64,000 bases of DNA from Mesorhizobium ciceri WSM4083 (GCF_000519305.1 NZ_JAFG01000008.1:62001-126000), one strand, 5' to 3'. Positions 16,668 through 23,459 are shown, numbered from the stretch's first letter. Made by a program: numbers and translations. Notes: generated by a model from the letters alone, not told the origin.

Positions 16668-16912
16668 GGCGTCGGGATCAGTTCGCCGGTCTTGCGGATC
16701 TCGTAGCCGCGCGCGCCCTCGATCACCTCGGCATCTGCCACCTCGCGGCAGTCGACGCCGGAGCAGCAGCCGGCCGGATAGGCCCAGCCGTTCGGCGCAT
16801 CGTGCGGCCATGCCTTGCCATGCGTGCCGGCAAGCACCAGGCCGGCGAGCAATCCCGACACTGCCAGGGCACCGGCCATGGAATGGATCGGGCGGCGGCG
16901 CATCATCACCAC
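16640..16912 (-). CDS. Exported CCSG-motif protein, possible phage moron
   Basis: 90 residues. A signal peptide is clear: basic MVMMRRRPIHS, a hydrophobic stretch AGALAVSGLLAGLVLAG, and a possible cleavage after THGKA. The mature part has GWAYPAGCCSGVDCREV, a Cys-rich motif I know from small periplasmic proteins of rhizobia. It therefore probably acts in the periplasm, although it lies in the replication operon (7-base overlap with the MazG-like gene). It may be host-derived cargo affecting the lysogen or blocking superinfection; function unknown. Confidence 0.7.
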   Translation of the reverse strand: MVMMRRRPIHSMAGALAVSGLLAGLVLAGTHGKAWPHDAPNGWAYPAGCCSGVDCREVADAEVIEGARGYEIRKTGELIPTPWLRSKPSS

Positions 16913-17256
16913 CGCTTGCCGTTGGCGGCGAGGCGCGCCTCGGCCTGGTGGTCCGCGCGCTTCGCATTGTAAGCGCGCTTTTCGCGCACTGCGCCTTCGA
17001 GATCGTAGCCATAAGCGCCGGCGTAATCGAAAATCCGAATCAGAGCATCGGCAAGCTCGACTTCCGCCATCTTGCGATGAGGCAGCTTGTCATCCATCAG
17101 ATCCTTGCGCTCGCCTTCCATGCATTCCGAGATTTCGGAATGGATCAGGCAGAGCAGTTCACCCTTGTTCCGCTCCAGCCTCTCGCCGGTTTGCGGGTGA
17201 TGCCACCAATGCTGATTGGCGGCATGGCAGTCGCGTGAATACTCGTTGAGGTCCAT
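16906..17256 (-). CDS. MazG-like nucleotide pyrophosphohydrolase
   Basis: 116 residues with an all-alpha MazG/dUTPase-2-type core: LLCLIHSEISECMEGERKD, then EVELADALIRIFDYAGAYG, giving the ExxE ... ExxD metal-binding pattern. Such phage enzymes hydrolyse (d)NTPs or may lower (p)ppGpp and so modulate host metabolism. It follows directly on the CII-like gene (adjacent stop and start at 17257/17256) as part of the leftward early operon. Confidence 0.78.
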   Translation of the reverse strand: MDLNEYSRDCHAANQHWWHHPQTGERLERNKGELLCLIHSEISECMEGERKDLMDDKLPHRKMAEVELADALIRIFDYAGAYGYDLEGAVREKRAYNAKRADHQAEARLAANGKRW

Positions 17257-17748
17257 CTACTTCGTGCTCCCGACCACCGACAATCCGTTGACGCGCGCCG
17301 AAGCGGCGGCGCGGCGCAGGTCGGACACGGCGTGCTCGAGCGAGGCGGCCGAACGGTCGATGCCGGCGGCTTCCGAAGGCGTCAGCCTTCCATCGGCAAA
17401 GGCAATGGCGCCCTTGGCCATCAGCTCGCCGGCCTGCACCACCACTTCGGCATGGCTGGCCATGATCGAGGCGTTGGCTGCGTCGCCGATTTCGGCGTCG
17501 GCCAGGCGGCGGCCGTTGAGTTCCGCCATCACCGCCGTCACCAGCGGTGCGCCGCACTCGGCCTCCAGCATCAGCACCGCCGTCAGCGGCATCAATTCGG
17601 GATCGCCGGCATTGTTGAAGCGGCCGATCTGGCTTTTCGACAGCGAGGCGATTTCGGCCGAGCGCTCGATGCCGCCGGCCCGTGCGATCAGGTCGCGCTG
17701 CGCGGCTTTCAGCCGGTAGAACCATGCGGTGGGCAAAGTGTCGGACAT
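17257..17748 (-). CDS. CII/CP76-like phage regulatory protein (tentative)
   Basis: 163 residues starting at the ATG at 17748, which follows a GAGG site; a TTG lies upstream at 17760. The N-terminal half has a helix-turn-helix-like RAGGIERSAEIASLSKSQIG followed by RFNNAGD, and then LMPLTAVLMLEAECGAPLV, the arrangement of phage CII-type (CP76) regulatory proteins. The rest is helical. It is the first gene of the main leftward operon and is preceded by two identical-spacing palindromes (17774-17816) that are plausible operators. DNA binding is inferred. Confidence 0.6.
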   Translation of the reverse strand: MSDTLPTAWFYRLKAAQRDLIARAGGIERSAEIASLSKSQIGRFNNAGDPELMPLTAVLMLEAECGAPLVTAVMAELNGRRLADAEIGDAANASIMASHAEVVVQAGELMAKGAIAFADGRLTPSEAAGIDRSAASLEHAVSDLRRAAASARVNGLSVVGSTK

Positions 17749-17773
17749 GGCGTGCCTCAAGGGTCAAAAAGAA

Positions 17774-17788
17774 TTCCCGCGCCGGGAA
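17774..17788. promoter_or_regulatory. 15-bp palindrome, candidate operator 1
   Basis: TTCCCGCGCCGGGAA is a perfect 6-3-6 palindrome 26 bases upstream of the CII-like start. A second site of the same length and half-sites lies 28 bases further on. Neither resembles the ATCGCA/TTCGAT sites around the repressor, so a different protein should bind here, perhaps the CII-like or Cro-like product. Confidence 0.6.
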
Positions 17789-17801
17789 AACCCGGCGGCG
17801 T

Positions 17802-17816
17802 TTCCCGTGGTGGGAA
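17802..17816. promoter_or_regulatory. 15-bp palindrome, candidate operator 2
   Basis: TTCCCGTGGTGGGAA shares the TTCCC ... GGGAA half-sites and 15-base length with the site at 17774-17788, centre to centre 28 bases. It lies between the divergent CII-like gene and the small plus-strand gene starting at 17871, so it may control both. Confidence 0.55.
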
Positions 17817-17870
17817 GGCTGCGGTGGTGGTGATGTGGCGGTGTTCTGAAACCCGCCTATGGAGGCAACA

Positions 17871-18065
17871 GTGCCCTGCTCATTCCGCCATCTCCTGGAT
17901 TGCTTGATTGGAAAGGCCGGTCCCGGCTTGGGAGGGCACGGGACCGGCCGCGACGCCGAGGGGCGTGGCGTCGAAATCGTCGAGGTGAAGGGCGGCGGAC
18001 CGCTGCGCCTGCGCGATAGGTTCAGCCGTGAACGCGCCCGGCTTGCGATCGAGCAGGAGGATTGA
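17871..18065 (+). CDS. Small phage protein (64 residues)
   Basis: The GTG at 17871 follows GGAGG (17861-17865) with five bases of spacing; an ATG at 17859 in the same frame overlaps that site. The product is basic and Gly-rich (VEIVEVKGGGPLRLRDRFSR). It ends directly before the ATG of the next gene (18066) so the two form a small plus-strand pair embedded between minus-strand genes. No family recognised. Confidence 0.5.
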   Translation: MPCSFRHLLDCLIGKAGPGLGGHGTGRDAEGRGVEIVEVKGGGPLRLRDRFSRERARLAIEQED

Positions 18066-18305
18066 ATGGCCGACGAAAAGGCCCCGGCGCTGACCGAGCC
18101 GGTCATCGTGCAGTGCCTGTTCTGCACCGGCGTCGACGTCCAGCACACCGAGAATTTCACGCGCCTGATCGGCTGGGTCGAGCTGCCGGCGCCCGGCTAT
18201 GACTTTCAGGAGCGTCGCATCATCGCCCGCATGGTGATGCCGCCCGAGATTGCGCGCGCTCTGTCGCGCGACCTGCGCCGCAGCATTTCCCGAGGAGACC
18301 ATTGA
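18066..18305 (+). CDS. Hypothetical phage protein (79 residues)
   Basis: The ATG follows GCAGGAGGATTGA, an excellent ribosome binding site overlapping the upstream gene's stop. The protein (QCLFCTGVDVQHTENFTRLI ... MVMPPEIARALSRDLR) reads as a compact soluble domain of unknown function. It is convergent with the Cro-like gene (8 bases between them). A 145-codon minus-strand frame over the same DNA (17880-18317) was judged a shadow because this frame has the better start and composition. Confidence 0.65.
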   Translation: MADEKAPALTEPVIVQCLFCTGVDVQHTENFTRLIGWVELPAPGYDFQERRIIARMVMPPEIARALSRDLRRSISRGDH

Positions 18306-18313
18306 TGCGCTCA

Positions 18314-18562
18314 TCATGCAGCCTCAAATTTCTCGGGGCGATTTTCGCGCAGCCAGGCGAGCCGGCATTCATGCATGTCGGCCGCCGTCACGGCGCCGTC
18401 GGTGAAGACGCGGATCTTGTCGATCATGTCGGCATCGGGACGCGAGCGGCCGGTTTCCCAGTTCCATACGGACGTACCGTCGCGATCGCCATCGAGGCCG
18501 AGGGCCTTGGCAATCTCGGAACAGGAGAGGTTTTTCTCCTTGCGCCACTCTGCAAGCTGCAT
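18314..18562 (-). CDS. Cro-like XRE helix-turn-helix regulator
   Basis: 82 residues from the ATG at 18562, which has GGAG seven bases upstream; the longer start at 18595 would lie inside an operator. The HTH is MQLAEWRKEKNLSCSEIAKA followed by LGLDGDRDGTSVWNWETGR. It is transcribed away from the CI gene from a TTGACA promoter overlapped by the operator at 18587-18603, the classic lambdoid arrangement in which Cro and CI compete for shared sites. Confidence 0.82.
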   Translation of the reverse strand: MQLAEWRKEKNLSCSEIAKALGLDGDRDGTSVWNWETGRSRPDADMIDKIRVFTDGAVTAADMHECRLAWLRENRPEKFEAA

Positions 18563-18583
18563 CGCGAAACTCCAATCGTCTCC

Positions 18584-18614
18584 TATATCGCACAAATTTC
18601 GATATCGCTGTCAA
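18584..18614 (-). promoter_or_regulatory. Leftward early promoter of the cro-like gene
   Basis: On the minus strand TTGACA (18614-18609) is followed after 19 bases by GATATA (18589-18584). Operator A (18587-18603) covers the spacer and touches the -10 box, so bound repressor should block it. The predicted RNA start lies shortly upstream of the ATG at 18562. The 19-base spacer is longer than ideal. Confidence 0.6.
18587..18603. promoter_or_regulatory. CI operator A
   Basis: ATCGCACAAATTTCGAT, a 17-bp site of form ATCGCA-N5-TTCGAT. It is one of four sites with all 12 arm bases identical around the repressor gene. It lies inside the leftward promoter. Confidence 0.8.
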
Positions 18615-18621
18615 GTGCGAT

Positions 18622-18638
18622 ATCGCATTTTCTTCGAT
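18622..18638. promoter_or_regulatory. CI operator B
   Basis: ATCGCATTTTCTTCGAT, same 12 arm bases as operator A, 35 bases away from it and 34 bases before the CI start codon. It probably governs repressor autoregulation. A GATATCGC string also occurs twice between A and B (18601-18608, 18619-18626). Confidence 0.8.
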
Positions 18639-18672
18639 TTTCAGAGTTGCGCGGTTCGAATAGGCATCTGCC

Positions 18673-19299
18673 ATGAAAAACCGCATCCGCGAATTACGGG
18701 AGGCGCAGGGCCTTTCACAGGAAGCCTTGGGCGCCAAGATCGGCGTTCACTGGCAGACCGTGCTGCGCGCCGAGTCGGGCAAGACCGCGCTCGGCACCAC
18801 CAAGTTGCGCTATTACGCCCAGGCGCTCGGCGTCGAGCCGGACGAACTGCTGCAGAAAGACGAAGGCCGCATGGTGACGGTCAAGGGTTTTGTCCAGGCC
18901 GGCGCATGGGCCGAAACATGGGAATGGAACGAAGACGATCAGTACACCGTGCCGGTCCCTGACGAGCCGGCCCTGCGCCATTACACCTTGCACGCCGCCG
19001 AGACACGCGGGCCGTCGATGAACCGGCGTTATCCGGAGGGCACGGTCCTGGTGTTCACCGACATTATCGAGACGCAGAACGATCTGCATCTTGGCAAGCG
19101 CTACATCATCGAACGCGAGCGCGCCGACGGTTTGCGCGAAGCCACGGTCAAGACACTATGGCGCGACGAGGCCGGCAAGATATGGCTGTTGCCGGAATCG
19201 GATGACCCTCTTTTCCAGGAGCCGATCCCGATCGATGGCAACGAAGACGACACCGTTCGCATCGTCGGCCGCGTGCGGTTTGCCGTGAGTCGCGAATGA
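18673..19299 (+). CDS. CI-like prophage repressor, XRE HTH plus S24 peptidase domain
   Basis: 208 residues. The N-terminal HTH is IRELREAQGLSQEALGAKIG. The C-terminal domain is LexA/S24-like: a likely scissile Ala76-Gly77 in FVQAGAWAE, catalytic Ser115 in RGPSMNRRYPEG and Lys160 in ATVKTLWRD. This suggests RecA-stimulated self-cleavage, so the prophage should be inducible by DNA damage. It should bind the four ATCGCA-N5-TTCGAT sites on either side of its gene and silence both the leftward and rightward early operons. The region looks intact. Confidence 0.92.
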   Translation: MKNRIRELREAQGLSQEALGAKIGVHWQTVLRAESGKTALGTTKLRYYAQALGVEPDELLQKDEGRMVTVKGFVQAGAWAETWEWNEDDQYTVPVPDEPALRHYTLHAAETRGPSMNRRYPEGTVLVFTDIIETQNDLHLGKRYIIERERADGLREATVKTLWRDEAGKIWLLPESDDPLFQEPIPIDGNEDDTVRIVGRVRFAVSRE

Positions 19300-19302
19300 C
19301 AA

Positions 19303-19332
19303 TTGACAGGCTATCGCATTTTTTTCGATAAG
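19303..19332 (+). promoter_or_regulatory. Rightward promoter 1 with operator C
   Basis: TTGACA (19303-19308), 18 bases, GATAAG (19327-19332). The 17-bp operator ATCGCATTTTTTTCGAT (19313-19329) fills the spacer and reaches into the -10 box. It lies just after the CI stop and points to the rightward operon. Confidence 0.65.
19313..19329. promoter_or_regulatory. CI operator C
   Basis: ATCGCATTTTTTTCGAT, third copy of ATCGCA-N5-TTCGAT, 34 bases before operator D and in the same orientation as A, B and D. Confidence 0.8.
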
Positions 19333-19336
19333 CCGC

Positions 19337-19366
19337 TTGACATAACATCGCATATTCTTCGATATT
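19337..19366 (+). promoter_or_regulatory. Rightward promoter 2 with operator D
   Basis: A perfect -35 TTGACA (19337-19342) is followed after 18 bases by GATATT (19361-19366). Operator D lies in the spacer. Start codon of the first rightward gene is the GTG at 19397. With promoter 1 it forms a tandem pair having the same internal architecture. Confidence 0.7.
19347..19363. promoter_or_regulatory. CI operator D
   Basis: ATCGCATATTCTTCGAT, fourth copy of ATCGCA-N5-TTCGAT. It sits between -35 and -10 of rightward promoter 2, so occupancy should exclude polymerase. Confidence 0.8.
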
Positions 19367-19396
19367 GCGCTCCATCTCAACCGATGGAGGCGCGCC

Positions 19397-19993
19397 GTGC
19401 ATCAAACCCGCAGTCAATCCGAAACCGCCGCGCCGATCCCTGCCAGCCTTGCCGGCAAGCCCGGCCAGCGATTCAGCGATAGCCGCCGCGTCGAGCACCC
19501 CGAGGCCGGCAGCGGCGGACGCAACCCCCGCGCCACCGAACTTGCCGACGCCTTGCGCGAGATCGCCGGCTGCGGCGACGGTGCCACCGAAAAGGACCTG
19601 TCCGTCCTTGGCTTCTCGATCGGCGAGATCCTCGCCCATCTGCCCGAAGCCAAGATGATCCTCGCCGAGACCTTCATCCGCGAGATCGCGCCGACCGGCG
19701 ACCGGATGCAGCAGATCATCGAGAAGGCGATGGCCTCGGCCGCCCACATCATGCCGCGCACCGCAGGCCTCGACGAAGCCAGCGAGGAGAAGGCGGCGAT
19801 CGAGTGGCGGCGCTACTGCCAGGCGCGCGCCGCCTTCAAGCTCGACCCCTGGTGGTCGCAATCCGAGCGCGTTCTCGCAATGCTGAACGCCTTCCTGCGG
19901 CGTCTGCCGCTGCTGGAGCGCGAGGCCAACCGCGTCATCTACGCCATCGCCGCCGAACAGAAGGCGACCGTGCACCGGGGCGAGCACATATGA
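19397..19993 (+). CDS. Hypothetical phage protein, first gene of rightward operon
   Basis: 198 residues from a GTG at 19397 with GGAGG (19386-19390) upstream. The N-terminus is low complexity and the C-terminal two thirds are helical (GFSIGEILAHLPEAKMILAE ... RLPLLEREANRVIYAIAAEQ). No family recognised. It is controlled by the CI-repressed tandem promoters and ends with an ATGA overlap on the next gene. Confidence 0.65.
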   Translation: MHQTRSQSETAAPIPASLAGKPGQRFSDSRRVEHPEAGSGGRNPRATELADALREIAGCGDGATEKDLSVLGFSIGEILAHLPEAKMILAETFIREIAPTGDRMQQIIEKAMASAAHIMPRTAGLDEASEEKAAIEWRRYCQARAAFKLDPWWSQSERVLAMLNAFLRRLPLLEREANRVIYAIAAEQKATVHRGEHI

Positions 19994-20223
19994 GCACGGC
20001 AGCAGAAAAGACCGGCGTGCAGACGATGGATGGTGGTCCGGTATTCCCGACCGCGCTTTCCGATCGCGAGGGGATAACCCTTCGCGACTGGTTCGCAGGG
20101 CAAGCCCTCGCCGGCCTTGCCGCCAATCCAAAATCGGAAAGCTCGGCGCTTTTACATGCGATGGCAGCCTATGCAATCGCCGACCGCATGCTTGCTGAGC
20201 GCGCCAAGGCAGGTGCACAATGA
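19990..20223 (+). CDS. Small phage protein with GGPVFP / RDWFAGQAL motif
   Basis: 77 residues starting at the ATG at 19990, coupled by ATGA to both neighbours. The sequence MDGGPVFPTALSDREGITLR followed by DWFAGQALAGLAA is a pattern often seen in small phage proteins of unknown function, usually in early operons. The rest is a helical tail. A longer frame starting at 19804 is not real. Confidence 0.65.
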   Translation: MSTAAEKTGVQTMDGGPVFPTALSDREGITLRDWFAGQALAGLAANPKSESSALLHAMAAYAIADRMLAERAKAGAQ

Positions 20224-20861
20224 ACGCCGCCGACCATTCGTTCTGGAAGCAGACGATCACCGGCCGCGCCTTTCCGATGTCCGGTTTTTCCGCGCTCGAC
20301 ATCGACCTGCATGGCGACGTCGCCGAGGGGCTGGCGCGCATCTGCCGCTTCGGCGGCGCGGTGCCGGGCAATTCCTATTCGGTGGCGCAGCATTGCGTGG
20401 TCGGCGCCGACGCGGCGATGGAAGAAACCCGCGACGCCAACATCGCGGCATATTTCCTGCTGCACGACGCGCATGAATTCGTCTTCGGCGACATGACGAC
20501 GCCGGTGGCCAAGTGGCTCGCCGTCATCGCCGCCGAACTTTATGGCGGCTCGGCGCACGGCATGGTCGAGACGCTGATCGCCACCGCCAAGGCCCGCCTC
20601 GACATGGCGATCTGGCGCGCCGCCGGCATGGCGCCTCCGGCCAAGACCTACCGCGCGGCAATCGCCGATTTCGACCTGCGCATGCTGGCGACCGAGCAAC
20701 GGCAATTGCTGATGCCGGCGCCGAAAAGCTGGGGCGCGGCCATCGACACCGCCAAGCCGATCCCGATGCGCGGCCGGCTGTCCGCATGGCCGGTGGCCAA
20801 GGCCGCCGAAGCCTACCGCGAGCGCCTGGCCACGCTCTGCCCCAACGCCAGGAGGGTGTGA
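20220..20861 (+). CDS. HD-domain phosphohydrolase, YfbR-like
   Basis: 213 residues with the HD-superfamily metal ligands: SVAQHCVVGADAAM (first His), FLLHDAHEFVFGDMTTPVAK (HD pair and following residues) and a later Asp in ADFDLRMLATEQ. This layout matches phage-encoded 5'-nucleotidase/YfbR-like enzymes that dephosphorylate deoxynucleoside monophosphates. It could adjust nucleotide pools during replication. Overlaps both neighbours by one to four bases. Confidence 0.8.
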   Translation: MNAADHSFWKQTITGRAFPMSGFSALDIDLHGDVAEGLARICRFGGAVPGNSYSVAQHCVVGADAAMEETRDANIAAYFLLHDAHEFVFGDMTTPVAKWLAVIAAELYGGSAHGMVETLIATAKARLDMAIWRAAGMAPPAKTYRAAIADFDLRMLATEQRQLLMPAPKSWGAAIDTAKPIPMRGRLSAWPVAKAAEAYRERLATLCPNARRV

Positions 20862-21301
20862 TGATGTCAACGAACGAAGCCCAAGCACTGACGATGTCAA
20901 TCGGGCGCGACATCAACCGACTGGACGCGGAAGCGTTCGCATCACTGGTCAAACTCAGCAAACACTGGGGTTTTCTCCACGATCAAACGATCGACCATCT
21001 CGTCAAGGAAGGCGTCCTTGTCCACGAAAGCGCCGTCGAGGCCGAGCGGCAAGAGTGGGAAGAAAAGCTATCGACCTCGGTAAACGAGCTGGAAAAAGCG
21101 CAGGCCAAGATCGACGATCTGCGCGAAAAGCTTGGCTACCAGTCCGGCGAACTTGACCGCCTTCAGGAGATGATCGCCGACCGCAACGTCGCCGATGCGC
21201 TCGACCTGTTGCGCGACATGCACCCCGAACATCAATTCCTCTCGCCCGCAGCCGAACACATGCTGGCCGGCATTCGCCGTCAGGGGACGATGGCGCTATG
21301 A
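20861..21301 (+). CDS. Coiled-coil phage protein
   Basis: 146 residues starting at the first of two ATGs after GGAGGG (20851-20856). The central part (VEAERQEWEEKLSTSVNELE ... IDDLREKLGYQSGELDRLQE) is a predicted coiled coil. The C-terminus ends with HQFLSPAAEHMLAGIRRQG. No known domain. Overlaps the clamp gene by four bases. Confidence 0.6.
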   Translation: MMSTNEAQALTMSIGRDINRLDAEAFASLVKLSKHWGFLHDQTIDHLVKEGVLVHESAVEAERQEWEEKLSTSVNELEKAQAKIDDLREKLGYQSGELDRLQEMIADRNVADALDLLRDMHPEHQFLSPAAEHMLAGIRRQGTMAL

Positions 21302-22437
21302 TCAAATTCTCCGTCGCCGCCTTCGCCGAAGCCGCAAAAGCCATCCGCAACATTCCCGGCGGCTCGCGCAACATCGAGATCCTCGACCATGCCCGCCTCG
21401 AAGTGGCGAGGAAGAAGCTGACCCTGACGATGTCGGACCTCGACATCGAGGCCTGCGCCACCATCCCTTGCGAAGGATCTGCCATCGTCGCTGCCATCCC
21501 GCGCGCGGTGCTGGAATTCTTCATCTCGCGCGATGGATCGGGCGACGATGCCGGCACGCTGACCTTCGCAGACGACATGAAGACCGTCGTCGCCCGCCAG
21601 GGCAAGGGCCGGCTGACCATGCCGATCCTGCCCGGCGCCGATTTCTTCCTGATCGGCGCCGGCGAGACCGACTGGAGCATGGCGATCCGTGCCAACGAAT
21701 TGGTCGATCTTCTGCGCACATGCGAAAAGGCGATGGACGAGACCCGCCACTACATCCAGGGCGTGCTGCTGCACGTCACCGACAGCGAATTGCGCGGTGC
21801 AGCCACCGACGGCCACCGCGTCCACGTCATCGGCGTCGACGCACCCGAGCTGCAGGGCGACTTCCGACAGCGCGACGGCGGCAGCTACCGCGGCGTCACC
21901 ATTCCCGACCGCACGGTCAAGGAGCTGGTCCGCATTTTCGATGGCGACGAAAGCGAAGTGACGATTGCAGGTACCGCGGCGATCATCACCGTCGAGGCGC
22001 AAGCCATCCGCGTCACCTCAAAGCTGATCGACGGCACCTTCCCCGAATACAACAGGCTGATGCAGGCGCCGGGCGAATTCCGCATCTGCGTCCCAGCCAA
22101 GGCGCTCGACGCGGCGATCGGCCGGCTCCTGGTGCTGCCGCGCAAGGACGGCAAGGGCAAGGCCGAGACCGCGCGGCCGATCCGCATGACGCCGGTCGAC
22201 GGCGGCCTGCGTCTGGAGATCAAGGGCAACGACGCCGACGCCGAGGACCTGATCGACTGCGAGGTCGAGGGTGCCGGCGAGCCGATCGTCGTCAACTGCC
22301 GCTACATCAGGGACGCGCTTGCCGCCGCCGGCGGTTCGAAGGTCACCTTCGCGCCCTGCGCCGAAAACCCGGTCGGCGTGCGCCTGCTGCCCGACAGCGA
22401 CCGCTCTTCTTTTCTCCTCATGCAAATGCGTTTCTAA
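21298..22437 (+). CDS. DnaN-like sliding clamp (phage-encoded)
   Basis: 379 residues with the three-domain length and landmarks of bacterial beta clamps: TMSDLDIEACATI in domain 1, DETRHYIQGVLLHVTDSELR with GAATDGHRVHVIG in domain 2, IDGTFPEYNRLM, and the terminal LLMQMRF matching the MPMR end of DnaN. Beta clamps encircle DNA and tether polymerases. No polymerase gene is in the window, so this clamp may load host Pol III or other clamp-binding proteins onto phage DNA. The sequence is far from typical host DnaN in domain 1 (inference from reading). It is in the CI-repressed rightward operon. Confidence 0.9.
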   Translation: MIKFSVAAFAEAAKAIRNIPGGSRNIEILDHARLEVARKKLTLTMSDLDIEACATIPCEGSAIVAAIPRAVLEFFISRDGSGDDAGTLTFADDMKTVVARQGKGRLTMPILPGADFFLIGAGETDWSMAIRANELVDLLRTCEKAMDETRHYIQGVLLHVTDSELRGAATDGHRVHVIGVDAPELQGDFRQRDGGSYRGVTIPDRTVKELVRIFDGDESEVTIAGTAAIITVEAQAIRVTSKLIDGTFPEYNRLMQAPGEFRICVPAKALDAAIGRLLVLPRKDGKGKAETARPIRMTPVDGGLRLEIKGNDADAEDLIDCEVEGAGEPIVVNCRYIRDALAAAGGSKVTFAPCAENPVGVRLLPDSDRSSFLLMQMRF

Positions 22438-22449
22438 CCGGAGGATTTC

Positions 22450-22710
22450 ATGTCCGACGACATCACAGACACCAGTCAGACGGTCGCTGCCGGCCAGCTG
22501 CGCGCCTTCATCGAGCGCATCGAGCGCCTTGAGGAGGAGAAGAAGACCATCGGCGACGACATCGGCGAGGTCTATAGCGAGGCCAAGGGCACCGGCTTCG
22601 ATGTGCCCGCGATGCGCGTGATCGTCGCCATGCGCCGCAAGGACCCGGCCGCAAGGCAGGAGGCCGAGACCATCCTTGAATTGTACATGGCCGCGCTGGG
22701 GATGGTGTGA
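22450..22710 (+). CDS. DUF2312 / GapR-like DNA-binding protein (phage-encoded)
   Basis: 86 residues matching the DUF2312 (UPF0335) signature: AAGQLRAFIERIERLEEEKK, EVYSEAKGTGFDVPAMRVIV, RRKDPAARQEAETILELYMA ending in ALGMV. The Caulobacter member is GapR, a nucleoid-associated tetramer that clamps overtwisted DNA ahead of polymerases and aids topoisomerases. GGAGG precedes the start at 22440-22444. A phage copy could help fork or transcription progression on phage DNA or interfere with the host protein (inference). Confidence 0.9.
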   Translation: MSDDITDTSQTVAAGQLRAFIERIERLEEEKKTIGDDIGEVYSEAKGTGFDVPAMRVIVAMRRKDPAARQEAETILELYMAALGMV

Positions 22711-22956
22711 TGCTGAAGCAGTCCGACATCACCAGGGCGCAGAGCCTGTTCGCCGACCGCAAGGTCATGCGCGCCATGCGCACCCGCCTCGATACCGATC
22801 CCGTCGCCCTGATGGTCGGCGAAGGCAAGGACGCCGGCGTCATTGCGCTCGGCTCCGTCTATCTCGCCGAGATCGTCGGCAACGTCAAAAGCCGAACTCG
22901 ACCGCAAGATCGACGGCATCAACGCCACGCTGACCGACATGGGAGTGGAACCGTAA
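22710..22956 (+). pseudogene. Small phage gene with +1 frameshift, reading into ssb
   Basis: From the ATG at 22710 the frame reads MLKQSDITRAQSLFADRKVM ... IALGSVYLAEIVGNV and then, at AAAA (22887-22890), slips: as written it becomes Arg-rich and continues without a stop into the SSB gene. With one A fewer it reads VKAELDRKIDGINATLTDMG and ends VEP at a TAA (22954-22956) that overlaps the SSB start as TAATG, exactly like the other junctions of this operon. So the gene appears to have gained one base, by mutation or sequencing error. The intact product would be about 81 residues of unknown function. Confidence 0.75.
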
Positions 22957-23459
22957 TGGCTGGATCTGTCAACAAAGTCATCCTGGTCGGCAATCTCGGC
23001 GCCGATCCCGAAGTGCGGCGCAGCCAGGCCGGCGACCCGATCGTCTCGTTCCGCATGGCGACCAGCGAAAGCTGGAAGGACAAGGACAGCGGCGAGCGCA
23101 AGGAACGCACCGAGTGGCATTCGGTCGTCGTCTTCAACACGCAGCTCGCCGAGGTCGCGGAAAAATATTTGAAGAAGGGCATGAAGGTCTATGTCGAGGG
23201 CCAGCAGCAGACCCGCAAATGGGCAGGCCAGGACGGCATTGATCGCTACACCACCGAGACGGTGCTCAACCGCTTTCGCGGCGATATCCAGATGCTCGAC
23301 AAGCTGCCCTCCAACCGCCCGCCCGGCGCCGAGGGCGCCGAAGACTACGGCAGCCAGCGTTCGCGCGACACCGATGATCGCCGCGCCGTCGAGGAGCGCA
23401 CCCGCCAGGCGCAGACCTCGCGAGGCTCGCGCGAACTCGACGACGAGATCCCCTTCTGA
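22956..23459 (+). CDS. ssb: Single-stranded DNA-binding protein
   Basis: 167 residues. OB-fold opening SVNKVILVGNLGADPEVRRS, then TEWHSVVVFNTQLAEVAEKY and VYVEGQQQTRKW, a disordered Arg/Gln-rich linker, and the acidic tip ELDDEIPF that recruits partner proteins. Start at the ATG at 22956 after GGGAGTGGA. Because the upstream gene is frameshifted, a 250-codon read-through fusion frame exists from 22707. It works with the clamp and primase proteins in phage replication. Confidence 0.95.
   Translation: MAGSVNKVILVGNLGADPEVRRSQAGDPIVSFRMATSESWKDKDSGERKERTEWHSVVVFNTQLAEVAEKYLKKGMKVYVEGQQQTRKWAGQDGIDRYTTETVLNRFRGDIQMLDKLPSNRPPGAEGAEDYGSQRSRDTDDRRAVEERTRQAQTSRGSRELDDEIPF

Noticed and set aside
17880..18317. 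145-codon minus-strand frame with an ATGA overlap on the Cro-like gene
   Set aside because: Composition is shadow-like, and the plus-strand genes over the same DNA have much better starts (GGAGG sites) and protein-like sequence.
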